A stretch of DNA of 64,000 nt, taken from assembly GCF_900110185.1 (NCBI RefSeq), contig NZ_FOCT01000001.1, forward strand, positions 372,001 through 436,000, written 5' to 3'. The notes below the pieces were generated by a model. That model was given only the letters and a program-made list of their open reading frames with translations, was not told the DNA's origin and made no database searches. This document shows, piece by piece, positions 63,345-64,000 of the stretch. This DNA is from Nitrosospira multiformis (GTDB lineage: Bacteria > Pseudomonadota > Gammaproteobacteria > Burkholderiales > Nitrosomonadaceae). Position 1 is the stretch's first letter. The number at the start of each line of letters is the position of its first letter. The position numbers were made by a program, and so were the translations under genes.

Positions 63345-63900
63345 ACTGCGCTTCCCAATATTCCATCGGATCGCGTTTGAAACCGCTTTTGGCAAACTGA
63401 TGCCAACGCCCCACAACATAACATAGCAGCATATTTGCATGGGCGGATACGTCCAGATCCTCTACTATTTCCCGCTGGCTTACTGCAAAACGTAATGCCT
63501 GCTTGAGCGTTGCCTCCAGACGGTCGTGCAGTTGGGTGACGCGATTTTGCAATCGCTCATTCTCGTTTATCAAGGCATCCCCGATCAACACCCTGGTCAT
63601 TCCAGGATTTTTCTTTGCAAAACCAAGCAATAGGGCAAGAATGCCTTCGATCTGCCTGATGCCGCTTTTTTCTTCCGCTACCATCTTATTGATGAAGGTG
63701 AACAGGGTCTTTTCTATGAACTCGATCAAACTGTCGAACATTTGTGCTTTGCTGGCGAAATGACGGTAAAGCGCGGCCTCGGAAACATCCAGCTTTGCCG
63801 CCAGCGCCGCTGTGGTAATTTTACCTGCCCTAGGCTCTTCCAGCATCTCTGCCAGAACCTGCAGAATCTGATCTTTTCTTTCCCCAGGCCTGCCCGTCAT
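63298..63900 (-). CDS. slmA: TetR-family nucleoid occlusion factor SlmA-like
   Basis: 200 residues. ERKDQILQVLAEMLEEPRAGKITTAALAAKLDVSEAALYRHFASKAQMFDSLIEFIEKTLF is very close to the SlmA DNA-binding region, and GRWHQFAKSGFKRDP is the conserved C-terminal part. SlmA binds FtsZ and blocks division over the nucleoid. Its 3' end overlaps the convergent PEP-CTERM pseudogene by 47 bp. The 100 bp to the window end hold its upstream region. Confidence 0.88.
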   Translation of the reverse strand: MTGRPGERKDQILQVLAEMLEEPRAGKITTAALAAKLDVSEAALYRHFASKAQMFDSLIEFIEKTLFTFINKMVAEEKSGIRQIEGILALLLGFAKKNPGMTRVLIGDALINENERLQNRVTQLHDRLEATLKQALRFAVSQREIVEDLDVSAHANMLLCYVVGRWHQFAKSGFKRDPMEYWEAQFREIVSSNSFGQVVS

Positions 63901-64000
63901 TGATTCCTCGCTTCAATACCGAATTTCAAACTCTGCCACCTATTATAACTACCGCGCGCGACATGGATGGGCTGCATCACGTGAGATGAGATTGTAAAAA

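Overview
The window looks like a chromosomal segment of a betaproteobacterium, most likely an ammonia oxidiser of the Nitrosomonadaceae (Nitrosospira-like). This is an inference from the gene mix: a one-piece assimilatory sulfate operon with a divergent cysB, a proton-translocating transhydrogenase split in three, a betaproteobacterial MutL with the endonuclease motif, a PEP-CTERM surface protein, a GlrK/QseG/GlrR system and an orphan CTQ-dependent oxidase. No rRNA, tRNA, CRISPR or prophage was recognised. The segment is mostly housekeeping genes, with islands of decay and accessory DNA.

Layout. 1-1022: 5' part of a large repeat-built surface protein, leaving the window. 1616-4449: erythromycin-esterase-like protein, phosphoribosyltransferase and alpha/beta hydrolase in one direction. 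4716-6272: LodA-like oxidase without a LodB partner. 6342-9764: sigma-54 two-component operon. 9955-12726: small secreted protein, ArsC-like reductase, KefB/YbaL antiporter. 13187-18463: alanine dehydrogenase, dienelactone hydrolase and pntAA-pntAB-pntB. 18819-22412: a 1197-residue flavo/iron-sulfur protein that joins GltD-like and PyrK/FNR-like halves. 22675-29216: cysI-cysH-cysD-cysN and divergent cysB. 29535-32628: mutL and roxA. 32701-33990: a decaying RND metal-efflux locus, inactivated by a 19-bp tandem duplication and followed by a scrap of the pump gene. 34483-35950: four consecutive small lipoprotein genes of one family. 36030-41743: metallo-hydrolase, REC-PAS-GGDEF-EAL protein, small membrane protein and two uncharacterised genes.

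42618-52144: biotin genes bioB-bioF and bioH-bioC-bioD, separated by 4.8 kb that carries a TylF-like methyltransferase, a polysaccharide deacetylase, a low-molecular-weight phosphatase and an ATP-grasp protein. Both junctions carry long non-coding DNA with related motifs, which suggests an insertion into an ancestral bioBFHCD operon. 52274-61346: a conserved block with comF, trmL, gpsA, an SH3 protein, secB, grxC, a rhodanese-like protein, gpmA, envC, ctpA and moeB/thiF. 61428-63344: two transposase remnants and a frameshifted HAF-repeat PEP-CTERM gene. 63298-63900: an SlmA-like TetR regulator.

How the genes work together: the sulfate operon takes APS through sulfite to sulfide under probable CysB control; the transhydrogenase and the large fused oxidoreductase next to it would both balance NADH, NADPH and possibly ferredoxin; the biotin genes cover pimeloyl-ACP synthesis (bioC, bioH) through to biotin (bioB), with bioA not in view. 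The strongest candidates for something undescribed are the fused oxidoreductase and the four-gene surface-glycan-like module inside the biotin cluster.
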